A DNA stretch of 64,000 nucleotides from DAOPXV01 sp035352535 (GTDB lineage: Bacteria > Muiribacteriota > UBA9980). Shown piece by piece: positions 34,417 through 43,303 of the stretch; within the stretch, counting starts at the first letter, position 1; each line of letters starts with the position of its first letter. Below the pieces are notes generated by a model. The model was not told the origin of the DNA and made no database searches. It saw only the letters and a list, made by a program, of their open reading frames with translations. The position numbers were made by a program, and so were the translations under genes. The DNA lies in assembly GCA_964545075.1 (NCBI GenBank), contig CAZJFS010000004.1:1-64000 (forward strand). Reading direction: 5' to 3'.

Positions 34417-34887
34417 TTATTTTTTAAAAAGCTTGGCGCGCTCTTCGGCGGGGATTTTCTGTTCTTCGTAGAACGCGGCGGGCGCCAGGGAATTCTGGGT
34501 AAAGCCCGTAGCTGAAAATGATAGTTTCCCGCCTTTTTCAGGCCAGTTCAAAACTATAAGAAAGTCGTATTCCGAGAGTTTTTTATTGGCCGTGGGGCGT
34601 TCGTTATTCATTTCGATCCTGTCTATTGATATTTCGGGAAGGCATCCTGAAAAATCGATGTCGAGCTTAAGATTTGAGATATTGTTGAAAGTTAGTTTCG
34701 CGGGTGAAATCGCGAATTTGAAATTATTGTTGCCATCGTCCATTATCCACTGGTGGATATAATCTATATCGATCGAAAACGAATAGTTTTCGGGGCTGAA
34801 ACTTATGGAGTGAATGTAGTTGTCGTGCCAGCCCATCGTTTCGAAATCCGCTTCGGTGAATTTTTCTGGGTATTTATTTTTAGCCAT
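34417..34887 (-). CDS. Hypothetical cytosolic protein (WHDNxIH motif)
   Basis: 156 residues with no signal or membrane segment. The N-terminal part FETMGWHDNYIHSISF followed by a regular beta pattern (IDIDYIHQWIMDDG) suggests a small beta-sandwich. A similar WHD-x-x-IH opening occurs in several uncharacterised bacterial proteins, some listed as immunity-like. I do not recognise a specific family. A strong ribosome site (GGAGG) precedes the ATG. It lies 20 nt after the stop of the HEAT/TPR gene, so it is the last gene of the 38998-34417 transcript. No toxin gene is adjacent, so an immunity role is not supported by context. Confidence 0.55.
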   Translation of the reverse strand: MAKNKYPEKFTEADFETMGWHDNYIHSISFSPENYSFSIDIDYIHQWIMDDGNNNFKFAISPAKLTFNNISNLKLDIDFSGCLPEISIDRIEMNNERPTANKKLSEYDFLIVLNWPEKGGKLSFSATGFTQNSLAPAAFYEEQKIPAEERAKLFKK

Positions 34888-34907
34888 ATATATCCTCCGT
34901 GAATTTT

Positions 34908-37472
34908 TTATTTTTTAGGCGGAAGCTGTTTAACCGGAGCCGTTTTTTTCGGTGTGTCCGTCGTAACTTGAGGCCCGCTCATTTTAGATCTTATTTCCGT
35001 TTCCAGTTTTTTCGCTTCGTTCGCTATGAAGCTATTGTCTGAATTCATCGCGGCCTTTAAAAAAATAAGCGCCTGCGCCGGATTTTTTTGAAAGTAGAAC
35101 GAGAGCGCCTTATTGTATAAGAGTCCGGGGTGGTTGCCGCAGTTGGTTATGCCGAGTTCCGTTATTATTTCAGTCTGGTTATAGTCCCTTTTTATGTTGA
35201 GATAGATATTTGAAAGATTAAGGTAAGACGGAAGATGCTTGGGATTGGCGTTTAACGCCTTTTTGTATTCGTCTATAGCGTCGTCGAAGCTTTCTTTTTC
35301 TTCGTTCAAAAGTCCAAGATAATAACATGTGACATCATTTTCTCCGAAAGCCGCTTTCGCCTTTTCAAACGTGTCTTTCGCGTCGATTGAATGGTTCAAC
35401 GCGTATTGAGAAATTCCCAGCTTTTCGTAAAGGTCCCGGTTTTTATTTCCGGCCGCGATCTCGGCTTTTATCAGATCGTCAAGTCCCTGATACACCTGAA
35501 GCTTGAAAAGAGCGTTTATATAAGCGGTTCTGTAAATAGTGCTGGCTGGTTCCGCGTCCGCGGCGGCCTTATAATATTTCAGCGCCTCGCCGCTTGCTCC
35601 GGTTTCATCCAATATTCCGGCGAGTTCGAAGTTGGCTATCGGAAGAACTGAATCGGCCGCCATTACCTTTTCTATTTCGGCTTTCGCGCGGTCATATTTT
35701 TTCATGAGCCGGTATACTTTAGAAAGTCCGAGACGGCTGGGAAAATAATCGATTTTGATATCGAGGCATTCTTTATAGCTCGCCTCGGCGCCAGGGTAAT
35801 CGCCCTTAGCCGCTTTCGAATTCGCCGTGCCGAAGAGGGCTTGATGTTTCTGCTCGGCGTTCCTTGAAAATTTAGCGGCTTCGGTATAAAGCCTGAGGCT
35901 TTCGACGTATTGCTTTTCGTAATAAGAACAATCGGCGAGACCGGATCTGGCGTCGAAGTTTTCCGGCTCTAAAACAGCGGCCACGCCGAATGATGCTCGA
36001 GCCTCTGAAACTTTGCCGAGATATTTCAATTCCAGCTGCCCTTTTAAAATACACGCGAGCGTAGCCGATGAATTATAATTCTGCCATTCCGCCAGCGTTT
36101 TTAACGCTTCGTCGCTCTGATTTTTTGAAACGAGCGATTCAACTTTTTTTGAATGTATTAAATCGATCATAGCCATTTCGGCGGAATTATATACGGTTCC
36201 GGATTTAGCCGATTTCACGAGCGAAAGCGCTTCATCGAATTTTTCAGCAGCGATAAGGCCGATAACGGCTTTTTCACCGCGGCTTTCGCCGGTCGCATCT
36301 GAGGCTTGAATTGTTTGTAAGGAAGAGGTTTTAACGCCCTGCCCGATAGCGAGGATATATAAAACGTTAAAAAAAACGGTCGCCATAAAAAGTCCCGTTA
36401 AAATAATAACGCTGGCTGCCGCTACCCTGATGGCGTTTTGTTGGGGTTTTGCGTCAGGCCGCCAGATGAGATCTTTAAATTTTGCGATATTTTCGTTTAT
36501 GGACTCGACCTGTTGCGGCTTGATAAGCCTTTGATTGGTTTTTATGCTTGAATCTATGCCGTTGATAACGCTTTCGCTGGCCCATTTGGCGTTTCTTTCG
36601 CGTTCTTCAAAATTCGGGTCGAGCTTTTTTTTGAGCTTTAATATCGTGTCCGATATTTTATTTCTTATCGCTCCTTCCGCGTGACCTTTAAAACCGGTGA
36701 GTATTTCAAGCGCGCGATCGTTGCCTATGGCGCTTAATGCGTATATAGCGGAATCCTGCGTCCATGGCTCCTTCGAATCGAGCATGTTTGAAAGCTTGTC
36801 GAGAATGAGCGATTTTGACGCCCTGTCTTTTTCAAGATACTTATATAATATTTTAGTGATATTTCCTTTGACGCGGTTGTCTTCATGCGACAAGAGCTTT
36901 AATGTCGCCATTACGCCTTCCTCGTCGCCGAGTTCGTCGAGGGCTTCGATGGCGTTGGCTATTACGCGAGGGTCCTCGTGTGAAAGATAAGGGATTATAT
37001 TAGATACGATGTCTTTGCCGCCGATCTTTCCGAGTTTTTTTATTATCGTGGCGATTATGTATTTATCGCCGGTGGTTTTTAGTTCATCGATAAGAAGTCC
37101 GGCCCTCACGGCGTCGGCCGAATCGGGAATGGACTGGATATTTTTTATTCGATCGCGTGCTTCCCTGGATAGAAAATCCGAGCCCTGCGTTTTTTGCGCC
37201 GCCGCTTCTTTTTCATCGTCAGCCGCCTTTTTTTCCTCTGCTTCGACCATGGTTCTGGATGCGATCTGGGCTGAAAGCGATCCGAAGGTTTTTTTCGCGT
37301 AATAGCGTACCGCCGGATTGCTATCGTTCAAAAGGACTTTTACTGATTCCAGCACCCTGATGTCCGGCAGGTTAAGAGCTTCTTTCAACCCTTCCTGCCG
37401 CGCGTCCGGATCTTTGTCCGATAGTTTTTTTAATAGGGCCTTAACCTGTTGATTTTTGGTATTTTCGTCCAT
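34908..37472 (-). CDS. HEAT-repeat/transmembrane/TPR scaffold protein
   Basis: 854 residues in three parts. Residues 1-290 are HEAT/armadillo-type repeats (YLSHEDPRVIANAIEALDEL, then LLSHEDNRVKGNITKILYKY). A single membrane helix follows near 350-375 (VAAASVIILTGLFMATVFF). Residues about 390-830 are TPR repeats (YNSAEMAMIDLIHSKK through ALNANPKHLPSYLNLSNIY). The positive-inside rule puts the HEAT part in the cytosol and TPRs outside, giving a trans-membrane scaffold. The end is Pro/Lys-rich (TPKKTAPVKQLPPKK). Only 5 nt from the upstream TPR gene, so the products probably act together. Cargo or partner unknown. Confidence 0.75.
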   Translation of the reverse strand: MDENTKNQQVKALLKKLSDKDPDARQEGLKEALNLPDIRVLESVKVLLNDSNPAVRYYAKKTFGSLSAQIASRTMVEAEEKKAADDEKEAAAQKTQGSDFLSREARDRIKNIQSIPDSADAVRAGLLIDELKTTGDKYIIATIIKKLGKIGGKDIVSNIIPYLSHEDPRVIANAIEALDELGDEEGVMATLKLLSHEDNRVKGNITKILYKYLEKDRASKSLILDKLSNMLDSKEPWTQDSAIYALSAIGNDRALEILTGFKGHAEGAIRNKISDTILKLKKKLDPNFEERERNAKWASESVINGIDSSIKTNQRLIKPQQVESINENIAKFKDLIWRPDAKPQQNAIRVAAASVIILTGLFMATVFFNVLYILAIGQGVKTSSLQTIQASDATGESRGEKAVIGLIAAEKFDEALSLVKSAKSGTVYNSAEMAMIDLIHSKKVESLVSKNQSDEALKTLAEWQNYNSSATLACILKGQLELKYLGKVSEARASFGVAAVLEPENFDARSGLADCSYYEKQYVESLRLYTEAAKFSRNAEQKHQALFGTANSKAAKGDYPGAEASYKECLDIKIDYFPSRLGLSKVYRLMKKYDRAKAEIEKVMAADSVLPIANFELAGILDETGASGEALKYYKAAADAEPASTIYRTAYINALFKLQVYQGLDDLIKAEIAAGNKNRDLYEKLGISQYALNHSIDAKDTFEKAKAAFGENDVTCYYLGLLNEEKESFDDAIDEYKKALNANPKHLPSYLNLSNIYLNIKRDYNQTEIITELGITNCGNHPGLLYNKALSFYFQKNPAQALIFLKAAMNSDNSFIANEAKKLETEIRSKMSGPQVTTDTPKKTAPVKQLPPKK

Positions 37473-37477
37473 GTCGC

Positions 37478-38998
37478 CTACCGTTTTTGTGATTTGATAG
37501 AGCTTTTAGCTTTTTTCGCCGCGTCCGATAACGGGGAACCCTCGTCCTCAAATTCGAGCACGCAGTTCAGCTGCGTCAACGCTTCGTCTTTTTTGCCGGA
37601 ATTATAATACGCGAGAGCCAGGTTATAATGCGCCCACGTAAATTTTTGATTTATCTCTATGGCTTTTTTTAAGATGTCTATGGCTTCGTCGAATTTTCTC
37701 AGGTTCAAATAAAGATAACCGAGATTATTCATGGCAAGTATATGCGTTTTATCGAAGAGAAGAGCGAGCTTGTATTCGGAAAGGGCGTTGTCGTATCTTT
37801 TGACTTCGTCGTATAGAACGCCGAGGTTGTAATGCGCGGAAGCGAGGGTCGGATCATTTTCAATGGCCAGATCGAAAGCCGTTTTGGCCTTGTCGAATTC
37901 TTTTTTTGCGTAATAAACGAGACCGAGCTGATCGTAAATAATTGGATCTTTAGGTTTTTTAGTGAGAAACACGGTTAAAACCTGCTGAGCCTCTTCGTAA
38001 CGCTTCTGTATGTAATACGTTTTGGCTAGATTTACGGCCGCGTTGGAATATTTAGGATCGATCGTTATGGCTTCCTTGAATTGAAACTGAGCTTCCTCTA
38101 ATTTGCCGCCGTTGAATAAAAATGAGCCATAGTCATTTCTTACGGCCGCGTAATTAGGGTTGCGTTTTATGGATTCGGTATAAGCTTCGCGGGCTTCCGC
38201 GTCTTTTTTCAGGCGCTCCAGGCATATAGCCATATTATAAAAAGCTTTGGACGCTTTTTCAAGGTTTTTATTCGTTTTGACTTTTTCAAAACATGCGAGA
38301 GCTTTTTCGTTTTCCTTTTTTTCAAGATGTATAAGGCCTAATTCATTAAATGCGTCTAAATTGGACGCATCGGCGGCTATTATCTCATCGAATATTTTTT
38401 TCGCCTCGTCGAATTTTTTAGCGGAGGAATATATTTTTCCGAGGACGATCTTTGATTCTATATCGTCCGGTTTTATAGCGAGCGCTTTCTTTATTGAATT
38501 TTCAGCGTTTTGAGGTGAATTGAAAAGAAGGTAACAGTTGGCTATATTATAATGAGCGTTGAGCGATCCGGGATTGATTTCGGCGGCCTTTTGAAACATT
38601 TCAATAGCCTTGCTGAAGGCGCCGCCTTTCATATATATAAGGCCTATATTGGAATAAGCGGCGTCATTATTAGGCGCGATATTTATAACTTTCGTGAATT
38701 CATCCATGGCGGCCTGAAAGTTACTTCTGAGCATGTAGATGTTGCCGAGGTTTACATGAGCGTCCACATGGCCAAGATCGAGCTCTATGACTTTTTTGAA
38801 CATTTTTTCGGCTTCGTCGAATTTTGCCGATTGAACATATTCGACGCCCAGTTTGAAATATTCATCGACGGTCGCCTGTGCCTGTGAATAAACCGGGGGC
38901 GGAAGGAGAGCGGCGGTCAGAAATAAGAAAACAGTTAAAAGTAAGACAAGTTCGAACTGAACCGGAAAATAACCGCATAAAAGTTTGTTTATGTTCAT
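37478..38998 (-). CDS. TPR-repeat exported protein
   Basis: 506 residues. An N-terminal hydrophobic segment (LVLLLTVFLFLTAALLPPPV) is a signal peptide or anchor. The remainder is about thirteen consecutive 34-residue TPR units with canonical W/L/G/Y/A/P positions (AYSNIGLIYMKGGAFSKAIE, then AHYNIANCYLLFNSPQNAE). No catalytic domain. Likely a periplasmic interaction platform. First gene of a transcript with the HEAT/TPR protein and the small hypothetical. A near-consensus promoter is at 39033-39061. Confidence 0.82.
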   Translation of the reverse strand: MNINKLLCGYFPVQFELVLLLTVFLFLTAALLPPPVYSQAQATVDEYFKLGVEYVQSAKFDEAEKMFKKVIELDLGHVDAHVNLGNIYMLRSNFQAAMDEFTKVINIAPNNDAAYSNIGLIYMKGGAFSKAIEMFQKAAEINPGSLNAHYNIANCYLLFNSPQNAENSIKKALAIKPDDIESKIVLGKIYSSAKKFDEAKKIFDEIIAADASNLDAFNELGLIHLEKKENEKALACFEKVKTNKNLEKASKAFYNMAICLERLKKDAEAREAYTESIKRNPNYAAVRNDYGSFLFNGGKLEEAQFQFKEAITIDPKYSNAAVNLAKTYYIQKRYEEAQQVLTVFLTKKPKDPIIYDQLGLVYYAKKEFDKAKTAFDLAIENDPTLASAHYNLGVLYDEVKRYDNALSEYKLALLFDKTHILAMNNLGYLYLNLRKFDEAIDILKKAIEINQKFTWAHYNLALAYYNSGKKDEALTQLNCVLEFEDEGSPLSDAAKKAKSSIKSQKR

Positions 38999-39032
38999 AA
39001 AAAAATCCTCAAATTAAATAAAATTTGAAGAT

Positions 39033-39061
39033 ATTTTACCTTATACCCGAATTAAAGTCAA
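39033..39061 (-). promoter_or_regulatory. Sigma-70-type promoter of the TPR operon
   Basis: Minus strand: TTGACT (39061-39056), 17 nt, TAAAAT (39038-39033), 35 nt before the ATG at 38998. Confidence 0.75.
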
Positions 39062-39134
39062 GCGCCAAGTTTTTGCTGGAAAAATTTGAAAAACAGGCTT
39101 TTTTGAACATATTTTCGATGGCCGGAACTGTTTG

Positions 39135-41030
39135 TTATTTTCTTAAAGCGTAGATGTTGACGACGTGCTCTTCATAATCGACGACGAAAAGCTCGCGGTT
39201 TGAGGGGCTTAATTCTATCGCCCGGGGCGTCTTTCCATCGGCGAACGTCTCTATGACGCGGTTCTGGCTGTTGGAGAACATAGATATGTTCGCGCCGCCG
39301 AAGTTGGCGATGAATGTGTATGCGCCGCTTTGCATCTGAACTATGCTGTGAGGCTGGATGCCGACTTCGAATGAATCGGTGAAAATGCCGGTGAGCGAAT
39401 TGATGCGCGTTACGCTCTTGCTTTGATAACCGGCGCAATAGACATTGAGGCCGCCTACGTCCATATAAAGATAAACGGGGTCGGTGCCGACAAAGATCGA
39501 ATTTTTAACCGCGAGCGTATCGGGATTTAGCACGAGCACTTCGTTCGTGGAGTAAGCCTGCATTTTGGCCACGAAGACATCGCTGCTGTTGCGTCCGGCG
39601 ACGGCAGCGGTCAAAAATGGCCCGAAGTATTTCGACATGACGAAACCGCCGTCGGAAAGTCTGTATTTATTAAGCTGGCCTTCGTGAAGGTCGGGTATGT
39701 AATAATAATCGCCTGCCGATGAAACGGCGACGTCGGTCGGGCTGTTTCCAGCCGGGAAACGGTTTTTGACGCTGTCATAAACGGTGTCGAAAACTATGAG
39801 TTCCTTGTTGGTCCTGTTGACGATATAGATAGCGCTCTCGTCAAGGCTCTTTCTCATCCTGTCGTTCTGGCCGGGCATATCTATAGACCTTACGCTGTAA
39901 TCTGAAAGGTTGATTATATATAAAAAGTTATAAGCTGAAATATAAGCTTTGTTTTTGCATACTTTTATGTCGTTTCCGTAATATATGCCGCTTATGCTTT
40001 TCCAATTCTCGCCATTTTTATATGTCCTAAATGACGCTTCGTCCGACGCAGTGAATACTTTGCCTTTATTTAAAACGTAAAGCCTGAAATAATAAGTCGT
40101 GTTTTCCGCCAGGCCTTTGATTTCGACGCTCGTGGAGTCGGCGTTCGTATATTCGACCTCGAGGGTCGCAAGCGTGTCGACGCCGGTTTTCGATCCCCGG
40201 TAAACGCGGTATGACGCGAAATCGGAGTCCGTGCATTTATTCCAGGTCAATGTCATCGAATCCGTTGTTTTATATGACGGTTCGCTGAAATTGATCTTTG
40301 AGATGGTGTTATATTGTATCTCGGTAGTTCCCGCGACGATATTTGATATCGTCGAAAGTTCCGCGGTGTCGAAAGCGTAGAGGACATAATAATAGGTCGT
40401 GTTCGGGTTTAGCTTTGAGTCGTCGAATTTGGTCAGCATCTTGCTCGTGACGGTCGCGACTTTTTTTGACATGAAGGATACGGCCGAGGTCGTATCACGG
40501 TAAAGCTCATATTTTAAAAAGTCGTCGTCGTAAGACTGCGTCCATGTCACGCTCATCGAGTTAGTGGTTATGTCCGTCGGTGTATTTAGCGTTACGGCCG
40601 TCGGCGGGAAGTTTTGATCGTATGTGTCAAAAAATATCTCGCCTTTCGATTGCGCGAGGTGCTGATATACGTCGGACGAAATTACCCTGAAGTAAAATCT
40701 TGTGTGAGGTATAAGACTATACATTTCAACGTTATGCTCAAGGACATAATTTTTATTTTCAGCCGTCGTTTTATCATAGGTTACGGACTGGCCGTATTCG
40801 ACGCACGATGTGGCCGGCACGTTGGTTTTCCAGTAAATATTGCAGCTTTTATCGGTGATTTTGGTCACCTTGATGGATGTTTCGTCAATGATGAGCTCCT
40901 GGAAATTAGGCTGAAGCCCGCCGTAGATCACTTCCGAGGACCCGCCAACGGATCCGCCTCCTCCGGGTTTGCATCCGCTGGAGATCGCCAAAAATATAAT
41001 TATGATGAAAACAAAAAAATACTTTTTCAC
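39135..41030 (-). CDS. Lipoprotein with three FN3-like domains and a beta-propeller
   Basis: 631 residues. Lipobox LAISSGC near residue 20 marks an outer-membrane or periplasmic lipoprotein. Three fibronectin type III-like domains follow (NTTYYYVLYAFDTAEL and NTTYYFRLYVLNKG are typical strand F/G segments), between about 45 and 335. The C-terminal 290 residues are YVTN/NHL-type propeller blades (ESAIYIVNRTNKELIVFDTV, then PTDVAVSSAGDYYYIPD, NRELFVVDYEEHVV). Such proteins are surface or periplasmic binding modules; the ligand is unknown. The start is GTG at 41030 with only a weak ribosome site. It is divergent from the 41143 gene, and its 3' end is before the TPR operon promoter. Confidence 0.78.
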   Translation of the reverse strand: MKKYFFVFIIIIFLAISSGCKPGGGGSVGGSSEVIYGGLQPNFQELIIDETSIKVTKITDKSCNIYWKTNVPATSCVEYGQSVTYDKTTAENKNYVLEHNVEMYSLIPHTRFYFRVISSDVYQHLAQSKGEIFFDTYDQNFPPTAVTLNTPTDITTNSMSVTWTQSYDDDFLKYELYRDTTSAVSFMSKKVATVTSKMLTKFDDSKLNPNTTYYYVLYAFDTAELSTISNIVAGTTEIQYNTISKINFSEPSYKTTDSMTLTWNKCTDSDFASYRVYRGSKTGVDTLATLEVEYTNADSTSVEIKGLAENTTYYFRLYVLNKGKVFTASDEASFRTYKNGENWKSISGIYYGNDIKVCKNKAYISAYNFLYIINLSDYSVRSIDMPGQNDRMRKSLDESAIYIVNRTNKELIVFDTVYDSVKNRFPAGNSPTDVAVSSAGDYYYIPDLHEGQLNKYRLSDGGFVMSKYFGPFLTAAVAGRNSSDVFVAKMQAYSTNEVLVLNPDTLAVKNSIFVGTDPVYLYMDVGGLNVYCAGYQSKSVTRINSLTGIFTDSFEVGIQPHSIVQMQSGAYTFIANFGGANISMFSNSQNRVIETFADGKTPRAIELSPSNRELFVVDYEEHVVNIYALRK

Positions 41031-41078
41031 ATTAATCTTTATCGGAGTAAAAATCTTTATCGTTAATGGAAATATCGA

Positions 41079-41107
41079 TTGATATTTAAATTGAAATCAA
41101 GTATTAT
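41079..41107 (+). promoter_or_regulatory. Candidate promoter of the 41143 gene
   Basis: TTGATA (41079-41084), 17 nt, TATTAT (41102-41107), 36 nt before the ATG. Confidence 0.55.
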
Positions 41108-41142
41108 CGTTTGAAAAGAAAATAATCAGCGGAGGTCCGGTT

Positions 41143-41544
41143 ATGAACGATGATATAAAAGAACTCGGAAAGCAGATCGAAAATTTCAAAGGCCTTCTCG
41201 ACGAATTGAAAAAATTCGACATGGGACCGAAAGGTTCACGGCAGTCATCACGCGCGAAAACTTCCGGGCAGCATGAAGCCGGACAGGCGTCGGCGCCGAC
41301 GCGGGAGGAACAGAAGAAGCAGTCGTCCTCCGGCCCGCCAAGCGCCCGGGCATTTTTAAAAGCCGTTATAGCCGAAATACATGAAAATCCTGCCGAGTAT
41401 AAGGAAATTAGCTGGATATTCGAATTGGGTTCCAAGTATGAGGGAATTCGCGAAGCGGTCGAGAATATTCAAAAAGAAATATATGCCATAGGTTATGACG
41501 TGCGCGCAATTCGAAGCAGGATAAGGCGGGAATTCGTAAGTTGA
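41143..41544 (+). CDS. Small hypothetical protein with disordered linker
   Basis: 133 residues, cytosolic. The N-terminal 25 residues are a charged amphipathic helix (DIKELGKQIENFKGLLDEL). Residues about 30-68 are a Ser/Ala/Gln/Pro linker of low complexity. The C-terminus (about 70-133) is helical (ARAFLKAVIAEIHENPAEY, IREAVENIQKEIYAIG) and ends with Arg-rich SRIRREFVS. No known domain recognised. It has a strong ribosome site (GGAGG), its own promoter and a downstream terminator, which supports a real gene. It lies between the lipoprotein gene and the end of the chemotaxis block. Confidence 0.6.
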   Translation: MNDDIKELGKQIENFKGLLDELKKFDMGPKGSRQSSRAKTSGQHEAGQASAPTREEQKKQSSSGPPSARAFLKAVIAEIHENPAEYKEISWIFELGSKYEGIREAVENIQKEIYAIGYDVRAIRSRIRREFVS

Positions 41545-41624
41545 TGATAAAACCGCTGTTTTAAGCGGAACTTTATTTGTTTTTAACGCCGCCCGGGCTT
41601 GAACGGGGGCGGAAAAAAAGATGA

Positions 41625-41659
41625 AAAAAGAGGCGGCTTCATATAGAAAGCCGCCTTTT
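41625..41659 (+). terminator. Intrinsic terminator
   Basis: AGGCGGCTT (41631-41639) pairs with AAGCCGCCT (41648-41656), preceded by an A run and followed by TTTT. The 41660-41786 stretch before cheX holds no gene. Confidence 0.85.
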
Positions 41660-41786
41660 GCTATTAGGATGATGTATCCGGGATACGTTCCGGTTGGAAA
41701 CGAACCGATAAGTCCACTGGTTTTTAAAAGTGTACTTAAAGGTGCGATTTTGTCTTGTTAAAAAAACAAATATTTAAAGCCCGGGT

Positions 41787-42254
41787 TTAAAGGTTATATA
41801 TGAAAGAAATAACAATGGTTTCTCCGCTTTCCGATTCGAAGGCGCAGTTTAATGTTCTGTCCTTTTCCTTGTCGATGCCGTATTTTCCGGCGATGGGAAG
41901 CCCGAGTTCATAAAACTGGTCGGCCGGCGTTATTTCGCGCATGAATCTTCCCGCTATCGTGTTTAACATTTCCGATCTCGCGTCCGTTTCCATTTCATCG
42001 TTCACCAGATCTTCCGAATCCAGGCCGAAAACATTATAAGCTATCTCTCTGAGAAGTTTTCGCGATATGGTCAGAATGAAAACATCGTATTCCTTTAAAG
42101 ATGATTTTTGTACCGAAAGCATGGACTGGAGGCTCTCACTGAAAAAATCGGCGGAAATTTCGCCGGCGTTCTTATCTATGAGCGCGACGAAACTCATTTC
42201 TTCAATGGTTGCGATTACCGAATTTTTTAATGCGTCTTCTAATATGATAGCCAA
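41787..42254 (-). CDS. cheX: CheX/CheC-type phosphatase-like protein
   Basis: 155 residues, matching the CheX fold. A CheX-type motif lies at about 93-105 (ARSEMLNTIAGRFM), where CheX/CheC phosphatases have E-x2-N contacting the CheY phospho-Asp. It should dephosphorylate CheY-P in the cytosol. The start codon is TTG at 42254, preceded by GGGAGG at good distance. Last gene of the minus-strand chemotaxis block, 20 nt after the stop of the CheY-like gene, the likely substrate. Confidence 0.8.
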   Translation of the reverse strand: MAIILEDALKNSVIATIEEMSFVALIDKNAGEISADFFSESLQSMLSVQKSSLKEYDVFILTISRKLLREIAYNVFGLDSEDLVNDEMETDARSEMLNTIAGRFMREITPADQFYELGLPIAGKYGIDKEKDRTLNCAFESESGETIVISFIYNL

Positions 42255-42273
42255 TTTATTCGCCTCCCGGATT

Positions 42274-42690
42274 TTATTTGAATGAAATGAAAGCGGCGTG
42301 AATACTGGCCGGCGAAACAGGTTTATTTATTACGGCGAATGCCCCGCTTCTTTTGAGGTCGTTTTCTTTCGCCGGGTTACTGGTGCTTGTGATAACTATC
42401 ACAAGAATATCCTTGAATTCATCGCTGGACTTGATTCTTGAAAGTAGCGCCGTGCCTTCCATTACCGGCATATTAAGGTCCGTCACGATAAGTTCGGCTT
42501 TTTCGGACGCCAGTTTTTCAAGCGCGTCCGCGCCGTTCGCCGCCTCGGTGAATTTTTTCCCGCGAAACCCGGCTATTTCAAGACATTGCTTGATTATCAT
42601 CCGCGCCATGCCGGAATCGTCCACAACGAGAATGTTTTTGATATCTTCTTTCGATCTTGCCGGCGCCGAAAGGTTTTCGTTTGCGCTCAT
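42274..42690 (-). CDS. cheY: CheY-type single-domain response regulator
   Basis: About 138 residues. A short N-terminal extension is followed by one receiver domain: acidic pair in LVVDDSGM, phospho-Asp in LIVTDLNMPVMEG, Thr in VIVITSTS, and Lys in AVINKPVSP. No output domain, so it acts as CheY, binding a motor or another target, or as a phosphate sink. No flagellar gene lies in the window. ATG at 42690 overlaps the cheD stop (ATGA) with GGGGAG before it, so translation is coupled to cheD. Confidence 0.88.
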   Translation of the reverse strand: MSANENLSAPARSKEDIKNILVVDDSGMARMIIKQCLEIAGFRGKKFTEAANGADALEKLASEKAELIVTDLNMPVMEGTALLSRIKSSDEFKDILVIVITSTSNPAKENDLKRSGAFAVINKPVSPASIHAAFISFK

Positions 42691-43172
42691 AATTCCCACT
42701 CCCCTATGCTCGGTGATGAAAGTACTATTTTACCGGTTTCAACGGCCAGTTTTACTGTCCTGCTCTTGTTTCCGCCGACGTCTTCCGCTATCGGTCCGAG
42801 TTTATAACGCCACAGGTTCTTTTTAACGGCGAGCACGTTTCTGGTGCCTATATCGAAGCGTTGTTCCGGGTCCATTATATTTGAACCGCCGGCGATCTTT
42901 ATAACCAGGTCGCTGTATAGGAGCAATCCGAATTTTGAAAGCTCGTTCATCAGAAACAATATTCCCGTGTCGGCGAAGTAACATGGCTTTTCCTGCGCCA
43001 GCTGCTGGTTTATCTTAGATTCGGGAAGGGCGATGTGAATAAGACCGGCGACTCGAAGCTTGGGCGAATATACCATAACTCCGACGCATGAACCGAGCGC
43101 GAGCGTCTTTAAAACGTCGTCCATCGCGTTCGATACTCCTATGCCGCCTATTCCTATTATAACCAATCCCAT
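42687..43172 (-). CDS. cheD: Chemoreceptor glutamine deamidase CheD
   Basis: 161 residues. The CheD catalytic Cys is in TLALGSCVGVMVYSP near residue 28. The catalytic His is in GLIHIALPES near residue 46. GGSNIM and the IGTRNVLAV segment (family pattern IGxRN) complete the signature. It deamidates or de-esterifies receptor glutamines, and in some systems binds CheC/CheX; here CheX follows two genes later. The stop overlaps the cheY ATG. A 131-nt gap to cheB upstream has no convincing sigma-70 promoter, so it is probably co-transcribed with cheB. Confidence 0.9.
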   Translation of the reverse strand: MGLVIIGIGGIGVSNAMDDVLKTLALGSCVGVMVYSPKLRVAGLIHIALPESKINQQLAQEKPCYFADTGILFLMNELSKFGLLLYSDLVIKIAGGSNIMDPEQRFDIGTRNVLAVKKNLWRYKLGPIAEDVGGNKSRTVKLAVETGKIVLSSPSIGEWEL

Positions 43173-43303
43173 AAAATATTCCTTTTCTTTATTGTAAAAT
43201 ATGAGCTTATAAATAGTTTATAAAAATATAAAATGCAGGCTGCCGTATAATGTTAACGCGTCCCTGAAGATAAATATTTTATAACAAATTTGAAAAGCAA
43301 TTT

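Noticed and set aside
34417..34887. Hypothetical protein as an immunity protein
   Set aside because: There is no toxin or polymorphic-toxin gene next to it; the resemblance is limited to a short WHD motif.
41760..41790. Palindrome around CCCGGG after cheX as a terminator
   Set aside because: The sequence has no proper loop, and the arms do not pair beyond the hexamer.
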